Shown piece by piece: positions 43,224 through 55,440 of a stretch of DNA of 64,000 bases (the stretch's first letter is position 1; each line of letters starts with the position of its first letter). The position numbers and the translations under genes are program-made. Below the pieces are notes generated by a model. The model was not told the origin of the DNA. It did no database searches and saw only the letters and a list, made by a program, of their open reading frames with translations. Location: contig JAJLRJ010000002.1 of assembly GCA_024195265.1 (NCBI GenBank), positions 14,037,867 to 14,101,866 of the forward strand, in the 5' to 3' direction. Source of the DNA: Dendrophyllia cribrosa. Lineage: Eukaryota; Cnidaria; Anthozoa; Scleractinia; Dendrophylliidae.

Positions 43224-44242
43224 TTTTAGCTCCTTGTTTTATATATAGTTCTGTTTCCGAGAAGTGTTTCTTGGAGCTTGAAGAACCTCCGTTGTTTCAT
43301 CATGGCGTTATTGCATCCCGACATGGCTTGAACAGATATGGTGATCTGTATTGAAAATCTCACGGACGCTAGTGAATTCTTACGTTTTTCTTAAGCAAGA
43401 CTCGAGTTTCGGTTCTTAGGTGAACCTCATCAGTTGCTCCCATAAGTAACTGTCTCGCGGAATAATATGAAATTATTCCGTTGTACATGAAATGTTTGCC
43501 GCTTTTGTACTCTTGGAAAGGATCGAATGTTCCGTTTTCTCATTGGCTCGCTTAATTGAACCAATAGCATTGGTGTAGTTTCGATCCGACGTTAAGTTGT
43601 GTTTCTTTCTGAGGCTTTATTCTTAATTTCATAGCATGTATGATATTTTCTGACACAAAGAACAGTTCTTTTAGTGTTGTAGAGAGGAGGTCTCGTGTAT
43701 GTCTCAATGAATTCAAGATACACTGCATATTTTTTCTACAACAGACGTGTAATTCTGGTGTCAAGTTGTGTTTGCTTCATGCGTTCCATAATAGGATATA
43801 GTCTTGTGCAACGTAGCGGACTATTCCTAATATATATTTTTCAAATATACGTAATGGTCAAAAATGGTTTTTAAGTATTACACCTTTTTTTAATTAGTAA
43901 ATGAAAAACAAAGCAATATTTGTCTGAAAAAAAAATTCGTGCAGAGGGTTTCACCTGCAAAAAAAAATCCTGCACAAGCAATGGGCGAAAAAAAAAATTC
44001 GTGCAAGCTGAAAATCCCCCACCCCCCCCCCCCCCCATCACTTTTCTAATGGTCCGTCCCTTAAAATGGCCAACCCTCAATGATAATGATGTATAATGAC
44101 AAACTTAAACAGTCAATGCGCGCCTTACCGCAGAGAAAGTAAACGTGAATTTCAATAAAAATCTACCGAGGAGCTCTTGCTTCCACTATTTACAGACCAC
44201 CGGAATTGGAACGTGGAAATTTAATGGTGTTTTCTTAATTTT

Positions 44243-44465
44243 GTGAAGGGAGAAAACCGGAGTACCCCGGTAGGACGAAGCCAGCGGAACCGGAAAAGAA
44301 GCCACACGTGAGTTGTGTTTTTTGTTGGTTAAACATCTCCGTTCTTACACGAGGACGTTTAACCAACAACAAAATCAACCCACACGTGGCGTCGCGTCCG
44401 GGTTGGACCCCGAGCCACATCGGTGGGAGGCGAGTGCTTTCATCACTGCGCTATTGCTGCTCCCA
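44243..44465 (-). mobile_element. tRNA-derived SINE
   Basis: Read on the minus strand, a box A-like ATAGCGCAGTG (44445-44455) and box B-like GGGTCCAACC (44401-44410) stand at tRNA spacing, followed by a body with CACGTGTGGGTTGA and, near the 3' end, GGGGTACTCCGGTTTTCTCC. This layout and wording match the tRNA-headed SINEs I know from cnidarian genomes. The body contains an inverted GTTGGTTAAAC pair (44324-44372), probably secondary duplication. Confidence 0.75.
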
Positions 44466-44647
44466 TTAGTTTAAAATAATTTCAAAACGTTAGCTGATAT
44501 ATCTGATATATCATGTTTTCATGATTATGGCCAGAAGCTTTCTTTAAGCTTTCTTTATTGCCTTGAAATGTGAAGAGCAACGGTGAAGTTATATAAATAT
44601 ATATTTTTATTTCTCTATTCAAGTTTTTGCAGTCACTACCCGCAGAA

Positions 44648-47600
44648 ATGGCTTTGACCGCCGACCAAGTCTTTAATAAAATCGGCAGTTTTGGTCGCTA
44701 TCAGCTTTTAGTACTCATCATGTTCAACATCCTCGAATGGTTTTGGGCTGGATGGCCCGCGTTACTTATGACGTTTATTGCAGCTGAACCAAATTGGCGG
44801 TGCGTCAATAACCAAGGTAACAGTAGCCTTGGCAACAGTAGCCTTGATAACAGTAACGAGTGTCCTTTTAGTGGAACAATGTCACCTGGAAGCAACAACT
44901 ATACCTATCGCTGTAAAATTTCTAGAGAGTCGTGGGAATTCGTGGATGATTTCACTTCCGTTGTGACACAGGTAAGTTAGATCAAGTTAATATTAGTACT
45001 GCCTTTGTTTTTATCCCATACACTTGTGTCAGTTAAACTTCATCAAGTAATCTTTAGCTGATGAATGGAAAACTAAAACAAACAAGACCAACAAACAAAA
45101 CCAATTACACACACTGATAAGAGGTACCAGATCAGTAAAAATCTGTATGCATCTCTCTCTTAAGACCTAAGGCAGGCAACAGACTACCTTGTTCGCTTTT
45201 AAGTTGGTTGCACCACACGCGAGGAAACATGCTAGGACTTCACTAAATCACGTATTTTTGGCGCTCACAAGAAATCTTCGCGTGTGATCCAAAACAAGTA
45301 GCTATATAGTGTAAGGTGACCCGAAATCATAGAGTGGTTTGACTGTAAACAGAAATTATATGAATACTTCTGATTCCTTTTCTTTATTGCAGTTTGATCT
45401 TGTTTGCGATAAAGCTGTCTACGGAACAGTTTCTTCGTCTCTCATTTTTGTTGGCTGGATCGTGGGAGCTCTCGTTGTTGGATCACTGGCTGATAAATTT
45501 GGACGAAAGATCATGGTCTTCGCATTTGGCCTGCTTAATGCCGTCTTCAGCCTTTTGTCGGCGTTTGCAAATGTGTACTGGCTGTTTGCACTGTTTCGTT
45601 TTATTGTTGGGTTTTCGATAGGTATGTATAACACCAATAGGGTAGATATGTTAAATTATCACTTCATTGGGGAATTCGCATGACAGCCGACTAATAAAAT
45701 TGTGTTATTTGAACGACAAAATAATAGTTGGACAGGCTCACAGCGTAAACAATGCGCCGTCTGCCACTGAATGTGCGCAATCAAGAAAAACGCAGTGAAG
45801 GTGCTTTGACGGTCGCAGAGCTAAAGCCTGAGCTGGTTTCCATATAATCGCAACGATCGCAACGATCGACGATCGCTGCGATTCTTACGATCCTTGCGAT
45901 CGCTGAGACCTCAGGTTTCCATATGATCGCAGCGATCGCAAGGAAACGTCGAGTAGGTCTGGATCCGATAAACTTTAAGTGTATTATGGGATACAAGGCT
46001 TTGATGTGCAATGCTTTCTGGGACATTTTGGATCGCAAGGATCACAAGAGTGGTTTCTACATAAAAACCTCTCGATCGCAAGGATCGCAAGGATCGCAGA
46101 GATAGAAATTTTTCTATCTCTGCGATCGCAATCGCAAGGATCGCAAGGATCGTAACGATCGCAAGGATCGCAAAGTTTTCTGCGATCGCTGCGATCCTTG
46201 TGATTATATGGAAACCAAGCTTAAAGAAGGTCGATTTGCATTGGATCAACTGGGTACAACTGGATCGCTTTCCAGTTGAGATTGAATCCCTGTCCAAGGG
46301 GCGTCATGCTCTACGTGCCAGTCATATTGCGAGCCTTGATCCACAGTTGATAGATGGAGTCCTGCGTGTTTGCCAGCGGTCATTTGAAATTGAGACTATA
46401 CCCTTTCAATAGACCTCTTTTAGCTTGTATGTTTTGTTTTCCCAATGTAGGTCATGTGATGTTCTCAAGGGAATTTATTTTTGTCTTTTCATAAATTATG
46501 CATACATATGCACGTGAAGAAAACAAAATTTAAAAGAAACAGTTCTCTAGGGTAACATCACGTGATCTACATGGAGAAAACAAAACAGACAAGCTATAAA
46601 GAAAGCAGAGAGAATAGGTTTGCATGATTTAAACCTTTCATTGCCAGGCAAACCTCGATTTCAATGTGCTTCAGAATTTGCGGGCGCGCGAAATCTAGAG
46701 TGTGGCGATTTAAATAACGAAGCTACTGACCTTTAATTATCTGTGGTATTCAACATTTTGCAAAATTAAGTTTGGTACTTTCACAGTCTTTATTATTGAA
46801 GCTACTGGCAATAAAAGGCTTAAAGAAGTCTTTGAACACTTCCCCTCGTGATACCCACAGTACGTGCATCCCGCCCCCAGGCGAAATGTGACTGAAGACA
46901 TAACGATCTTTCTCATCTTGACTGAACTAAAGTTTGGCAGTTATAGGACGCCGTGTATACCATTGGGCATTCAGATGAGGCTGTTTCATGGGGATGTTCC
47001 CGTTTTATAGGTCCAAACTGTGCTAAGATGTAAAGAAACTATATAGATTTTATTTTAAGCTAAATGCTCCTAGAAGACCAAGGGAACTATATCAGGTGAA
47101 TTCTGGAATGGAAAACAAACCATTGTTAATTTTTAGCGATTTTTTTTTTTCAAAACAGAAACAAGAAGATCTAAGTGAAAAATTAACCCAATTTCTTCAA
47201 GTTGCAATTCGTTTCCATCTCGGCGATCTATAGCCAAAGACACTTATTAATATTTTCAGTGCACTAGTATTGTAATTTCAAGCAAACGTGAACCACAAAA
47301 CTGGGTGATATAGCCTCGTTAACTAGCAAGGATTATGGGGAACAGCCCCAAGAAATTTTTATAGTTAGGATTTTTAAGGTAACCTATAAGTTGGTCTGAC
47401 TTGTCTTTTGCCAGATTTCTCCTGCATTGTTTTAATTATTATTAATAGCGTGCTCACTTTCTTGGCTAATTATTTTTTCAGGCGGCGGGTTCATATGTAT
47501 GTTTGTTCTTCTCGCTGAACTTGTGGGTCCTCGACACCGAAGTCTTGTGGGAAGTTCCTTTTGGTACTGCTGGACCTTGTCCCTCATAGCTTTGGCGGGA

Positions 47601-50600
47601 ATCGCATATCTTGTCAGGGACTGGAGAATGCTGTGTATAGTCACTGGGGCACCAGGAATAGCACTAAGTGTTTTGTGGTTGTAAGTAATAAATACAGTCG
47701 AATCTCCCGTAAGCGGACATCTTCGGGTGCACAGAGGGCGTATAATGCACCAGCACTTGTAATTGTATTATCCATCACAGGATTGTTGGATGTTGCTTTT
47801 TATATCACATAAATTTAACACTAATCAAAAACATTTTGGTTCAAGATTGAAAGACTTGCCGCTAAATAAATGTACATATCTGTGAAGCACTTGCACTGCT
47901 GTCACACGAACTGATGGAAACCATTTTTACTTTAAAAAAAAAAAACAGTAAGTAAACATACTCAATCCGCCATGTTTCGGAGGTGAACAGAACAGGAGAA
48001 GTTCATATTTTATGAACATTGCATGTGGTTATTTTCTAAAACGTAAAGTGTCCTTTGGTACGTAAAAAGAAACTATCGATGAGTTTCTGCTTTCGCGGTT
48101 CCCTGATCTTAAGCTCTCTTATAAGATATCCGACACCTTGGAATCGAAATGACTAATTACCTAACTGTACTGTTCAGACTCACACTTTGCTTTTGTATAG
48201 GTCAAGCAGAATTAACACCATTAAAAACCGAACCTATTTTGTCAGAAATTTTCTTGATATCGTGTACTGTCCGCTCACGGGAGGTTATTTTGGACTCTGT
48301 GGACCCCGAATAGGTCCGGGGGAGGGGGGGGGGGGGGGGGGGGGGACTTACATATAAAAATGACGGGGGTGCTCGTCGAAAATTTTCGAAAACACCCTAA
48401 AAGGTAACAGAATCTCGTTTGATGGGCGTGGCCCAAAATAATTTTTACCCCTAAGAGGTATCAATTCTAAAACAACACATGTCATATTCTGTCATATTTT
48501 TTCGGCTCAATACCCTAAAAGGTACCGCGATAATTCTAACGGTGATCATTTTAGATTTTAGTACCCTAAGCGGTACCAATCTACAAATTTTGACCCCTAA
48601 AAGGTACGACGAGCACCCCCGTCATTTTTATATGGGAGTCCCCCCGGGGAATAGGTGTCCGTGTCCGCTTACGGGAGGTGTCCGCGTACCGGAGGTTAAA
48701 AATGTAGTGTTGGAGAGGATAAATCGCCGGGACCGCGGTTTGGTGTCCGCTATTGGAGGTATCCGCTTACGGGAGGTGTCCGTTGGTGGAGGTTCGACTG
48801 TAATTATATTGTAACAATAACTAATAAAGTTGTTCATTTTGCGAAATTTCCTAAAATTGCCGAAGACTTCCGAAGATTACCGAGGAAGATAGCTTGTTCA
48901 ATTTACGACGCGTTAAACAGTTGAGGTGCTAGACATTTACAAGGAAAATTCAGAAATTCCAGATAGAAAACCAAACGTAACGATAAGCGGCTTTCCATTT
49001 GGAAACTGGGTTTCAAAACTTATGGACTGTCGGTTGTGGTGATGTATTGGACCTATCCAGATGATGCTGCATTTTGTACCTTTTCCTTGTAATTTAAAGT
49101 CAGGTTAAATCATTTTGATGTTTACCCGTGAAACTTCAAACCGGATGGTTTGTGTGAACGGTGAGCACCATTGGTCGCCCTATGACAACATTATAACAAC
49201 AACGCTGTCGCATCTGATAGCTTTACTCCAGAGTCTCTGCGCTGGTTGTTGGTGAAAGGAAAGATGGGAGAGGCGGAGAAACTTTACAAGAAAATTGCCC
49301 GAGTTAACCGTAAAGAGCTGCCCGAGGAAGGACTGACAATAGACACCGCTACGAACGAAGAAACAAGGCTTGGTGATATTCGGGATTTATTCGAAACATC
49401 AAGTCTGGCAAAGACGACGTTAATATCTTGGGTGTGTTGGTAAGTTGTACGCAATTAATTAATCCATCATGCAAATGGATACAGCATCAGAAGCAGCATA
49501 ATATACGATACAATACAATACAATACAATACAATACAATACAATACAATACAATACAATACAATACAATACAATACAATACAATACAATACAATACAATA
49601 CTTTATTTTCACATTTCCATGACATTTTTTGTTACAAGAAAATATATATCTAGCTAAAATAAAATTACTAAAACAATAGGACGAATAACTAAATATAAAT
49701 ACCGTTTAAGGAAATGCCTAGCGTCTAAGTAAACCATACAGTTTTCTAGTTAGACACTAGTCTTGTGCAGTTTCAATTCACATGTAGACATCTATTACAA
49801 ACACATAAACACACACACTGCACACAAATAGCAAAAAATAGCAAAAAAAAAAAAAAAAATAGCGAAAATTAGAAGACGATTGGGGCTGGACATTATATCC
49901 GGGTTCGACAATAAATACCGTTTAACTTTTTTTTGAATTCAAAGTGATTAAGATCTTTGATTTCGTTTGGTAATTTTTCCCAAAAATCAACTGCTAAAGC
50001 TTATGATGTTTTTTTTCCGATATTAGTCCTGAAGCGTGCTTTATAGAAGTTACCTCTTGCAGCATATCTAGTGTTATACGTGTGAACGTCACTGGCGTAG
50101 CGAAAGTGGTTATCGAAAATATATATATAGAACAAGCTTGTACAGCAAAATAAGCAGCGTGCAGCAGAAGAAAAAGGACTCATGATCAGTAGATTTTGTT
50201 TGAATCAGTCACACTTTATGATTTCATCAACTGTCTCAAACGTTCAATTCAAATTATGCGGCTCAGTGTTTACATCTGCGGGAATAAAAGAGCTGGTTAA
50301 TGACCCCAATTGTATAATACGAACAGCATCCAGTCTCAAGAAGGTCTCATCATCGGTCCTTATTAGCGCCACTGGACGCATCAGGCATCCACAGTTTTTC
50401 TCCAGTGGGTACGATTTCTTGCTGCCTTTCTGAATTCATTCCACCACAGATTCACTACCTGTAGCTCTTTCCCAGCTGATCTTCTCCAATTAATTTTTGG
50501 CCTCCCGCGTTTACGTTATCTTTTCCTTTCTGGTGTCCAGAATACGGCTTCTCTGCAAACATTGCCACTTTCCTTTCTACTCCCAAGATATCGACCTTGT

Positions 50601-51357
50601 TTTGCATTGTCTCTTTGGACACTTGTGCCGCTTTTCCCGGTTCATACATCGTTCTTACATTCCAACAACCAATTTTAGTGATGGATTTTGGTCCCACAAG
50701 GGGGATCATTGGCTCACAGACTTCTCCAGAAGGTCTAACACAGGGTAAATCATTTCAAAATGCCTAGAGGTGGTATATATTACGGTGTTTTTTTTTTCAC
50801 TTCACTAAAGGGCCGTGAACTCTCTTGTGTACTATGGTGTGTTTCTAAGCGCGCCTACTGTTGGTGGAAGCATGTACCTTAACTTCTTCCTCTCCAGCCT
50901 CGCCGAGCTTCCTGCGATTCCAATTGGTGTCTGGATTTTCAACAGGTTAGTTAAACAATATTTCTGCTTACTCGGTCTACTTTAGGATTTATGAACAACC
51001 GAGAAATGGTATCGTTATTTAACCATATTCAGACCGAAATTTTTGTTTTGTGGAAGTTCATGGTAACTTAACATTAATGTCAGTAAAGATCTCTCTGTGT
51101 TACAGATTTGGTCGTAAGAGGGGAATTATTATTCCCATGCTGTTAGCCGCTGTTGGCGCCGCAGGTGCAGTGCTGTTGACAACTGACAATGAATCGAACA
51201 AAGGTATAAAAAATGTAAAAATATATAATTATTATATATTTCTCCCAATGTATCGAAGGGTGCGCGGCCAGGGAGGACATGTTTTTAAACATTGAAGACA
51301 AGCAAACGCACTAGCTTACACAGCTGGCAGCAGCAGCAGCAGCAGCCCGGCAGTAGC

Positions 51358-51416
<59 letters not shown>

Positions 51417-51479
51417 TAGTAGTACTAGTAGTAGTAGTAGTAGTAGTAGTAGTAGAAGTAACAGTGGTGGTGGTGGTTT

Positions 51480-51524
<45 letters not shown>

Positions 51525-51539
51525 AAGTAACAGTGGTGA

Positions 51540-51590
<51 letters not shown>

Positions 51591-51614
51591 AAGTAACAGT
51601 GGTGGTGGTGGTTT

Positions 51615-51662
<48 letters not shown>

Positions 51663-51697
51663 AAGTAACAGTGGTGATGGTGGTGGTAGTAGTACTT

Positions 51698-51740
<43 letters not shown>

Positions 51741-51764
51741 AAGTAACAGTGGTGGTGGTGGTTT

Positions 51765-51821
<57 letters not shown>

Positions 51822-53544
51822 CTTTTAAGTCTGTAGTGGGTCTCAGTTTCTCAGGAAGTGAATTCCAGACTGTGGCAGTTGAATATCTTAAATTAAGATT
51901 GGAATGAACTATCTTTTGACCCTGTGGATGCAATCCTGAAGCTTGCCACTGTTTATTTTAGACAGGTGGTTCTAACTAGCTTATAAAAACTAGTTTCCAG
52001 TGCGACAGGTACTGTAGACCGTGTCCGACATGCAGCTGCAGTGTATAACTTCGGCTTACCTTGCTGCGCCATGCCCGCTCCCGCCACAAAACATAATAAC
52101 TACCAGTAGTCGTCGGCGAATACGACTTATGATCCAACACTGAATTATATGATTTTAATCTTATTATTTTATAGGATTTCTTGCTGGAAAAATCATCCTG
52201 TCGATGGTTTGGGCTAAATTCTGGATCATGATTTCGTTTGATGGAGTGTATATTTATTCATCTGAGCTATTTCCTACGGTAGTCAGGTACGTCAACTATA
52301 GAACTTAGGGTCCTTACAGTAAAGATACGTGTACCCATAAAACACAAACAAGTACTCCAAAACGAATTTAGATTGACATTTATAATTTACATTATACAGA
52401 TGATGTTATCTTTTTTCCAGGAATATCGGTATGAGTACCTCCACAAGCGCTGCCAGGATTGGTTCGTTTCTTGCTCCTTTTGTTATTTATTCGGTAAGTA
52501 TTACCCATTTCAAAGATGTTTTATGATAATTTATGATAATTGATGATGATTTACAGGCAGTCACCTTACACAAGCTATTATAATCTCCAAAACCAGTTGT
52601 ATATGTTGTTACAACTTGGAACACAGCAACTCCACTGCTCTGACATTTTTTCCGCCATATCTTTGTACCCAAATTAAATGATCCCAAAAATCGTAGCGCC
52701 CAAAGTTAGTGCACCGGACCACCCATAGTTCCTGGAGTAAAAAAATTGAAACCAGAAGTCCCGATAACGTTTCCGGCCTCCTGGGGTCCGTTTCTCGAAA
52801 GTCTCGATATTTTTTCGGGCGCGGAGCTATATTATAAAATCGGAATCTATAGAATGATAGTGTAGCTTTTGTCTCGCAAACCAGACCGACTTGTTTCTCC
52901 ATTTTAAAATTTTATTGGTTAACTTTCAAAAAAAGCAAAATGTGAATCATTAATGTGAACATTCTGCACTTAAAATAGCTTTCCGGGCCCGGAAAGCTAT
53001 CGGGACTAAGAGAAATGGGCCCCTGGAAAGTTATTTTGTGTGGGCAATATTTACATTAAAGATTCAAATTTTGTTGGTTTTGAAAGCGAAGCAATAAAAT
53101 TCTAAGTTGACGAAACAAATAGCGCCGGGTTTGCGGTTCAAAGCTACACCACTATTCTATAGATTGTGATTTTCATATGTAGCTCCGGCCCTAAACGTTA
53201 TCGGGACATTCGAGAAACGAGTCCCAGAGCGAATAAGATTACCCACCGTGATTTGCAAACGTTTTCTTTAACTCTACTTTCCAGCTTCGTCAAGGCTTAT
53301 GGCTATTTTATTTCCATAGCAACGTGCACATTCCATCGTTCCATACGTAATCATGGGAGTTGCGGCTCTAATTGCCGGGTTACTCTGCATTTTGCTGCCT
53401 GAAACCCGCTTCAAGCCGACGTTGGAAACTATCAACCAGTTTTCATACAACAACAGTGCTGGAGAAAAGCAAAAAGAGGATGATGCACCGGGAGGTGACG
53501 AAAAGAAAGAGCTTGTACCGAATGTGTCCACATCAACAGTGTAA
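44648..53544 (+). CDS. SLC22-type organic ion transporter, tandem copy 2
   Basis: Paralogue of the gene at 22768. Exons: 44648-44971, 45393-45621, 47482-47680, 49221-49439, 50811-50945, 51106-51203, 52175-52286, 52421-52493, 53320-53544. Each exon has exactly the length and phase of its counterpart, giving 537 residues. Same landmarks: GSFGRYQ, GNSSLGNSS repeat in the first loop, GSLADKFGRK, GPRHRS, PESLRWLL, NSLVYYGV, PETRFKPTLET, acidic C-tail. Differences are scattered substitutions, for example Val to Ala in TM1, Arg-Thr to Arg-Met in the RDWR loop and changes in the first-loop sequons (NSN, new NYT). No frameshift or stop, so both copies look functional. All junctions are GT-AG. Substrate cannot be assigned; alternative families of MFS sugar-like transporters are less likely given the large first loop and motif set. 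Confidence 0.95.
45834..46217. mobile_element. TIR element built from a 9-bp GATCGCAAG minisatellite
   Basis: Ends TGGTTTCCATATAATCGC and inverse GATTATATGGAAACCA, flanked by AGC (45831-45833, 46218-46220). The interior consists largely of GATCGCAA(G/C) repeats in both orientations around the centre (about 46108), separated by one 130-bp unrelated segment (45955-46070). Lies in intron 2 of transporter copy 2. Confidence 0.8.
47695..48800. mobile_element. pogo/Tigger-like non-autonomous element, TA duplication
   Basis: Ends CAGTCGAATCTCCCGTAAGC and inverse CTTACGGGAG ... GGAGGTTCGACTG, flanked by TA (47693-47694, 48801-48802). CAGTCGAACCTC-type ends with TA target sites are typical of pogo-group Tc1/mariner elements. 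Inner tandem words TCCGCTTACGGGAGGTGTCC occur several times at the right. It begins only 14 bp after the exon 3 donor of transporter copy 2 and contains a nested G-run element. Confidence 0.8.
48316..48648. mobile_element. G-run MITE nested in the pogo-like element, 8-bp target duplication
   Basis: Left end CCGGGGGAGG plus a 22-base G run, then ACTTACATATAAAAATGACG; right end CGTCATTTTTATATGGGAGT then CCCCCCGGGG. The TIRs pair over about 40 bp (including GGGGGTGCTCGTCG). GAATAGGT flanks both sides (48308-48315, 48649-48656). The interior repeats ACCCCTAAAAGGTAC-like modules five times. Confidence 0.85.
49509..49602. repeat. (CAATA)n pentanucleotide microsatellite
   Basis: About 19 copies of CAATA, in intron 4 of transporter copy 2. 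Gives a spurious Tyr-Asn-Thr-Ile-Gln open frame. Confidence 0.9.
50200..50720 (-). mobile_element. LINE remnant (endonuclease start fused to 3' part)
   Basis: The minus strand from 50709 reads IGCWNVRTMYEPGKAAQV, the opening of the apurinic endonuclease domain of an RTE/Jockey-type LINE. After an internal deletion it continues about 50480-50380 with ELQVVNLWWNEFRKAARNR and then WRKTVDA, resembling the C-terminal end of such ORFs. Not intact. Lies in intron 4 of transporter copy 2. Confidence 0.7.
51336..51824. repeat. (AGT)n array with higher-order alternation
   Basis: Nearly 490 bp of AGT trinucleotides, interrupted at about 51454, 51524, 51590, 51660 and 51739 by AGAAGTAACAGTGGTG followed alternately by GTGGTGGTTTT (type A) or ATGGTGGT (type B). 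The A-B-A-B-A order gives a higher-order period of about 140 bp. Open in several frames (poly-Ser, poly-Val, poly-Thr), none of which I regard as coding. Lies in intron 6 of transporter copy 2. Confidence 0.9.
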
Positions 53545-54087
53545 AACATAGTTTTGGTAGTTTTATTGGTTAGCCTGTAAACAACGGCTTAACGATATTT
53601 AAAAAAAAAAGCTTTTTAAAACAGCAAGTATATATAATTAAGTGTAAAGCGGTGTCTCCATAACCAGCAAAGTAATTATATTGTTGCTTCTGCCTTTTTT
53701 GTAAGCTGGGTAGATAATTGATTATTTAAAATATGTGTTTCATCTAATCAGATCCCTCTCTACTTTTAATCTGATTTATAATTATTGGTTGTAACACCCT
53801 TTACGCAATAATACCTTGCTTTAATATGGGAGTGTGTAGGTGTTGGTGTAGGTTCAAAAGTGCTGGTGAATGATAAATTCACATATATGTAAATAGTTAA
53901 AGTTTGCAGTACGCGTAGGCAGCATGCATGGGATCTGCATAGATCCTATAGTACGGAATGGTGGCGAGTGCATAAGCTTGCAAGCTATGGGCATTGATAG
54001 TCCCATATGGCCGGTACATTCTATATCCGAACTAATCTTGAGTAAAGGAATTATGTATATCAAAGTTTCAGCGGGAGAGTTTTAACC
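53545..54087. other. 3' flank of transporter copy 2
   Basis: 3' UTR and flank, homologous in patches to 35492-35780. No canonical AATAAA in the first 150 bp could be chosen; the A-rich tract at 53600-53610 is a simple run. No gene. Confidence 0.5.
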
Positions 54088-54555
54088 CTTGGAAGGTTTT
54101 TCTCGGATTTTTTTCAAGAGCATTTATTGTTGGCACATGTCGTTTACAGTAGCTGTTCGTTTATCCCTTTGGCACATTTTGGTAAAGATTGGCGGCAACC
54201 TGTTGCTATGGTAACAAGGTATGACGTCATAAGCAGCACGAGGTCAAGCCATTTCTGAATAAAAATGCGTGTTTTTCACCTTTTTTCGGTGAAAAAAAAA
54301 ACATAAAATGGTGCCAAAAGCAGCAAAATGTTTAATTGTATCATATTTTACAACTCTAGCAAAAAATATTTGCAATTTCCACAATTCCCGATAAAGTTGA
54401 TTTTGTTAGTAAAATCCAAGATGGTGGCCATATTGTCGGCCGTTTTGGATGACATCACGGACCCCAGCAGCGATACAACCGATAATATTTACCTTGATGA
54501 CAAATAATATTACCTTGTTAAGGTAATATTTACCTTATCGTGTAGAGCACATCGG
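54088..54555 (+). repeat. Interspersed repeat R3, copy 2
   Basis: Full-length relative of 28568-28990, same orientation. Here the CRE-like site reads TGACATCA, but another TGACGTCA is at about 54222. Near its end a short duplication of TAATATTTACCTT is present (54482-54537), absent from copy 1. Confidence 0.8.
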
Positions 54556-54814
54556 ATGTAAAATATTTTATATTGTACTACGGTGGGGGTGTAAGTTTGC
54601 GTGTACGTTCGAGGTTTAAAAGCAAAAGTTTTAAATTACGTTGTAAATCGACACTACAATCGCAGTCTCCTTCCATGTGCTTCTCTTCTGTCTCTTCTTA
54701 ATCGAGTTTCGACATTTTCTCAACACTAAAGGGAGGTAGAACTGCCACACAAAGGATGAATTCTGATCTTTAACAGAGTGTTCCAATTGATACATTAACG
54801 AAGTGCCAAGGGAC

Positions 54815-55440
54815 TGTGGAAATTGTTTCGTTATATCGAGGGTTCGTTATATCGAAAACTTCGTTATAACGAATTAGCGGACAAACAACCAAAATGTTCG
54901 TTATATCGAGGTATACTTAATAATAACGGTGTTACGTATTTCCGGATCTTAACAAATAACATTTGCACTTTAATGCCTTATGAAGCTACATTTAATTATA
55001 AATATAACTACGGCACTGGAAAACTGTGCAGGTTATATATATCTTTGCCCTATAGCACACACTGTTGGTCTGTTCCGCATTTATCCTTTGTCGCGCGTTT
55101 ACATTTATTCGTTATAAATCGGGGTAGATTTTACGTTTGGGATGCCGGATTGTGTTCGTTATAATGAGGATTTCGTTATATCGAGGTTCTGTTCCATACA
55201 TTTTACTTGTAATTTTGTCGGGCTGAAGAATATCGTTCGTTATACCAAGGACTTCGTTAATAATAATAATAATAATAATAATTTATTCACTTAATATAGC
55301 GCCTTTTAACATTAAAATGATCAAAAGCGCTTTACACAAATTTTATACTAATTATAATTTAATCCTAATTAATACTAATTTTACACGAGTTTTATACTAC
55401 TTTTAATATGGAGGTTCGTTAAATCGAGGTTCCACTGTAC
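54815..55440. mobile_element. pogo/Tigger-like fragment with TTCGTTATATCGAGG repeats
   Basis: Repeated (T)TCGTTATATCGAGG words occur at about 54827, 54846, 54897 and 55172, and the right end reads GAGGTTCGTTAAATCGAGGT then TCCACTGTAC, the inverse of a CAGTGGAACCTCGAT-type pogo terminus. A (TAA)n run and an unrelated insert occupy about 55258-55410. The left terminus is eroded. Confidence 0.65.

Larger units (their letters stand above)
41981..44060. mobile_element. 2.1-kb TIR element with TTA target duplication and nested insertions
   Basis: Left end GGGACGGACCATTAGAAAAG then poly-G; right end is the inverse, poly-C then CTTTTCTAATGGTCCGTCCC. TTA flanks both ends (41978-41980, 44061-44063). 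Subterminal repeats of AAAAAAAATTCGTGCA occur three times at the left and at least three at the right, inverted. A 3-bp TTA duplication and GG-start TIR suggest PIF/Harbinger. No transposase remains. Two smaller elements sit inside at 42659 and 42953. Confidence 0.8.

Noticed and set aside
49428..49622. Frame with Tyr-Asn-Thr-Ile-Gln repeats
   Set aside because: Translation of the CAATA pentanucleotide array.
51292..51933. Long open frames on both strands (poly-Ser, poly-Thr, poly-Val)
   Set aside because: They are translations of an AGT trinucleotide array inside a transporter intron; all frames of such an array stay open.
54823..55164. 113-codon plus-strand frame
   Set aside because: Built from repeated TTCGTTATATCGAGG words of a pogo-like fragment.
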